Source: Rhodococcus sp. IITR03
Lineage (GTDB): Bacteria; Actinomycetota; Actinomycetes; Mycobacteriales; Mycobacteriaceae
NCBI GenBank assembly: GCA_001017865.1
Contig: LATQ01000293.1
Location: forward strand, 1 to 37,050
Direction of reading: 5' to 3'
DNA: 37,050 bases
The notes under the pieces were generated by a model that was given only the letters and a program-made list of their open reading frames with translations, searched no databases and was not told the DNA's origin. Of this stretch, positions 34,934 to 37,050 are shown piece after piece; the first letter of the stretch is position 1; each line of letters starts with the position of its first letter. The translations under genes were made by a program, and so were the position numbers.

Positions 34934-37050
34934 GTGAGCTCCGCGAATCTGACCCGTGCCGAAACCGCCGCGCGCGCCCGCGCACTCGACGTGCACTCCT
35001 ACCGCGTCGAACTCGACCTGCGGGGTGCCGTCGATGCCCGCCGCACCGGATTCCCCACGGTCACGACGCTCGAATTCACCGCCTCCACCGACGAGGCCTG
35101 GCTCGACTTCATCGGCGACTCCGTCGAGTCGGTGACGATCAACGGCGAGCTCGTGCCTGTCGTCTACGACGGCGCGCGGATCACGATCGGCGGTCTGAAG
35201 GAGATCAACGTCGTCACCGTCGTCGCGACCGGCCGGTACAGCCGGTCGGGGGAGGGGCTGCACCGCTTCGTCGATCCCGTCGACGGCGAAACCTATCTCT
35301 ACACCCAGTACGAACCGGCCGACGCGCGTCGCGTGTTCGCGTGCTTCGAACAGCCGGATCTCAAGGCGCCGTTCACCTTCGTGGTCACCGCGCCGCGCCG
35401 CTGGCAGGTACTGTCGAACGAGGCCGCCGAGCGCACGGTGCAGCGCGACGACACGCAGACCGTGACGTTCGCGCCGACCCAGCCGATCTCCACCTACATC
35501 ACCGCGATCGTCGCCGGTCCGTACCACCGGGTGGACGCGTCGTGGAGCCGCGACGAGCTGACGGTGCCGCTGGGGGTGCTGTGCCGCGCCTCGCTCGCCG
35601 AGCATCTCGACGCCGACGAGATCGTCGAGGTCACCCGGCAGGGCATGGACTTCTACGCCGAGCACTTCGACTATCCGTATCCGTTCGGCAAGTACGACCA
35701 GGTGTTCGTGCCCGAATACAACCTCGGCGCAATGGAGAACCCCGGCTGCGTCACCTTCACCGAGGCCTACGTCTTCCGTGGTGCCGCCACCGCCGCCCAG
35801 CACCAGGGTCGAGCCAACACGATCCTCCACGAGATGGCCCACATGTGGTTCGGCGATCTCGTGACCATGAAGTGGTGGGACGACCTGTGGCTGAAGGAGT
35901 CGTTCGCCGACTTCATGGGCGCCTTCACCAGCGCCGAGGCCACCAAGTTCACCGACGCGTGGGTGGCCTTCGCGAACCGCCGCAAGGCCTGGGCGTATCT
36001 GCAGGACCAGCTGCCGACGACACATCCGATCGTCGCCGACATCGTCGACCTCGAGGCTGCGAAGCTGAACTTCGACGGCATCACCTACGCCAAGGGCGCG
36101 AGCGTGCTCAAGCAGCTCGTCGCCTATGTCGGCCGCGATGCCTTCTTCGAGGGGGCCCGCCGGTACTTCCGCAAGCACGCCTTCGGCAACACCACCCTCG
36201 ACGATCTGCTCGTCGAACTGTCGAGCACCTCCGGCCGCGATCTGTCGTCCTGGGCGCAGGCGTGGTTGCAGACCACCGGGGTGTCGACCCTGCACCTCGA
36301 GGAGACCGGGACCGGGTACGAGATCGTCCAGAGCGATCCGCGCCCGCACCGCCTCGCCGTCGGCTGCTACGACTCCGACGACTCCGGCGACCTCGTCCGC
36401 ACCCACCGCGTCGAGGTCGACCTCGCCGACGAACGCACCCCCGTCGACCTGCCCGAGGCGGCGCTGGTGCTGCTCAACGACGACGACCTCACCTACGCGA
36501 AGATCCGTCTCGACGCCCGGTCGCTCGACACCGTCGAGGCCACCCTGGACCGCGTCCGGGAACCGCTCGCGCGCGGCCTGCTGTGGTCGGCGCTGTGGAA
36601 CGCGACCCGCGACGGGGAACTCGCCGTCGACCGCTATCTGTCCATGGCCGCGCGATTCGCCCCGCACGAGGCCGACATCGCGCTGCTCACCGCCGTGCTC
36701 GCCAACGCGGCCCAGGCCGTCGAACACTATGTGCCCGACTCGGTGCGCACGACGCGCGGCGTGGCTGGCTCGACGCGGTCTGGGACGGGATGCACGGTGC
36801 CGCACCCGGCAGCGACGCCCAGTTGGCGTTCGCTCGCGCCGTCGGTGTCGCGGCGAGCGTCGACGACCGGCACGCCGCCGACCTGCGAGCGATCCTGTGC
36901 GGCAACGTCGCACCGCCGGAGGGCCTACGTCTCGACCCCGACCTGCGGTGGAGCTGGTGGGCGGCGCTGACCACCACCGGCGACGCCGACGAGGCCGACT
37001 CACGAGGAATTGCGCACGACGACACCGCCTCGGGACGCACCGCGCACCTG
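34934..37050 (+). CDS. pepN: Aminopeptidase N (M1 zinc metallopeptidase), 3' end cut by window
   Basis: A cytoplasmic zinc exopeptidase that removes N-terminal residues. The exopeptidase motif LGAMENPG and zinc motif HEMAHMWFGD, with the distal Glu in WLKESFADF, are all present, as is the catalytic Tyr region FDGITYAKGASVLKQL. I prefer GTG 34934 (VSSANLTRAETAARA) since the family usually starts with a short segment before NLTR; ATG 34916 or GTG 34913 are in frame too. The frame changes near 36757 (one lost base), after which AVWDGMHGAAPGSDAQLAFA continues. Near 36995-37015 the sequence only matches the family (HEEL, then HDDTASGRTAHL) if two opposite indels are allowed. The stop lies beyond the window. 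Confidence 0.93.

Noticed and set aside
34694..37003. A 769-codon open frame on the minus strand opposite aminopeptidase N
   Set aside because: It is a GC-skew shadow: the plus strand carries full PepN motifs, while this frame has no recognisable domain.
1..37050. tRNA, rRNA, CRISPR array, insertion sequence or prophage
   Set aside because: No cloverleaf-like gene, rRNA stretch, regular spacer array, transposase or phage protein was recognised on either strand.

Overview
The window is high-GC DNA with dense operons, ATGA start/stop overlaps, GTG/TTG starts and AGGAG-type ribosome sites. With mycolic-actinobacterial families (F420/deazaflavin-type reductase, ACAD10/11-like dehydrogenase, PepN, many acyl-CoA enzymes), it points to Rhodococcus or a close Mycobacteriales relative. 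No rRNA, tRNA, CRISPR array or insertion sequence was seen. About 36 genes can be supported; both end genes are cut by the window edges.

Most genes are broken by small indels. In 27 of the 36 the protein continues cleanly in another frame, usually after a single missing base and often in a short G or C run. So many indels in otherwise well-conserved genes look like unpolished sequence rather than gene decay. I annotate each as one CDS spanning its frames and give the break positions.

Layout. (1) 1-8477: the end of a DHFR/RibD-like reductase; a minus-strand set of acyl-CoA dehydrogenase, acyl-CoA ligase and cyclase-family hydrolase, with a Baeyer-Villiger monooxygenase behind its own promoter region; and, divergently, a TetR regulator and an APH-like kinase. 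(2) 8524-11246: a cysteine-containing HTH regulator divergent from DoxX, patatin and SRPBCC genes. (3) 11419-20963: two divergent operons sharing a control region with two near-identical palindromes. One encodes an FAD oxidoreductase, a hydantoinase-like amidohydrolase, a CaiB CoA-transferase and an MFS carrier. The other encodes IclR, a CitE-like lyase, a cyclase and an MmgE/PrpD protein. (4) 21090-26196: acyl-CoA ligase and cyclase, divergent from an XRE-TetR fusion regulator and an ACAD10/11-type dehydrogenase. (5) 26206-37050: mixed genes, including an alpha/beta hydrolase, a DJ-1 protein, an AT-hook coiled-coil protein, an Asp/Glu racemase, a four-LysM protein, an HxlR/quinone-reductase pair and aminopeptidase N.

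How it fits together. The region up to 26 kb looks like a catabolic island feeding acyl-CoA metabolism. The first part could oxidise a ketone to an ester or lactone, hydrolyse it, activate the acid with CoA, and remove a hydroxyl by a kinase plus ACAD10/11-type mechanism like that of levulinate (lva) catabolism. The IclR-controlled part looks like a ring-opening, CoA-transfer and C-C-cleavage pathway whose substrate cannot be read from sequence.
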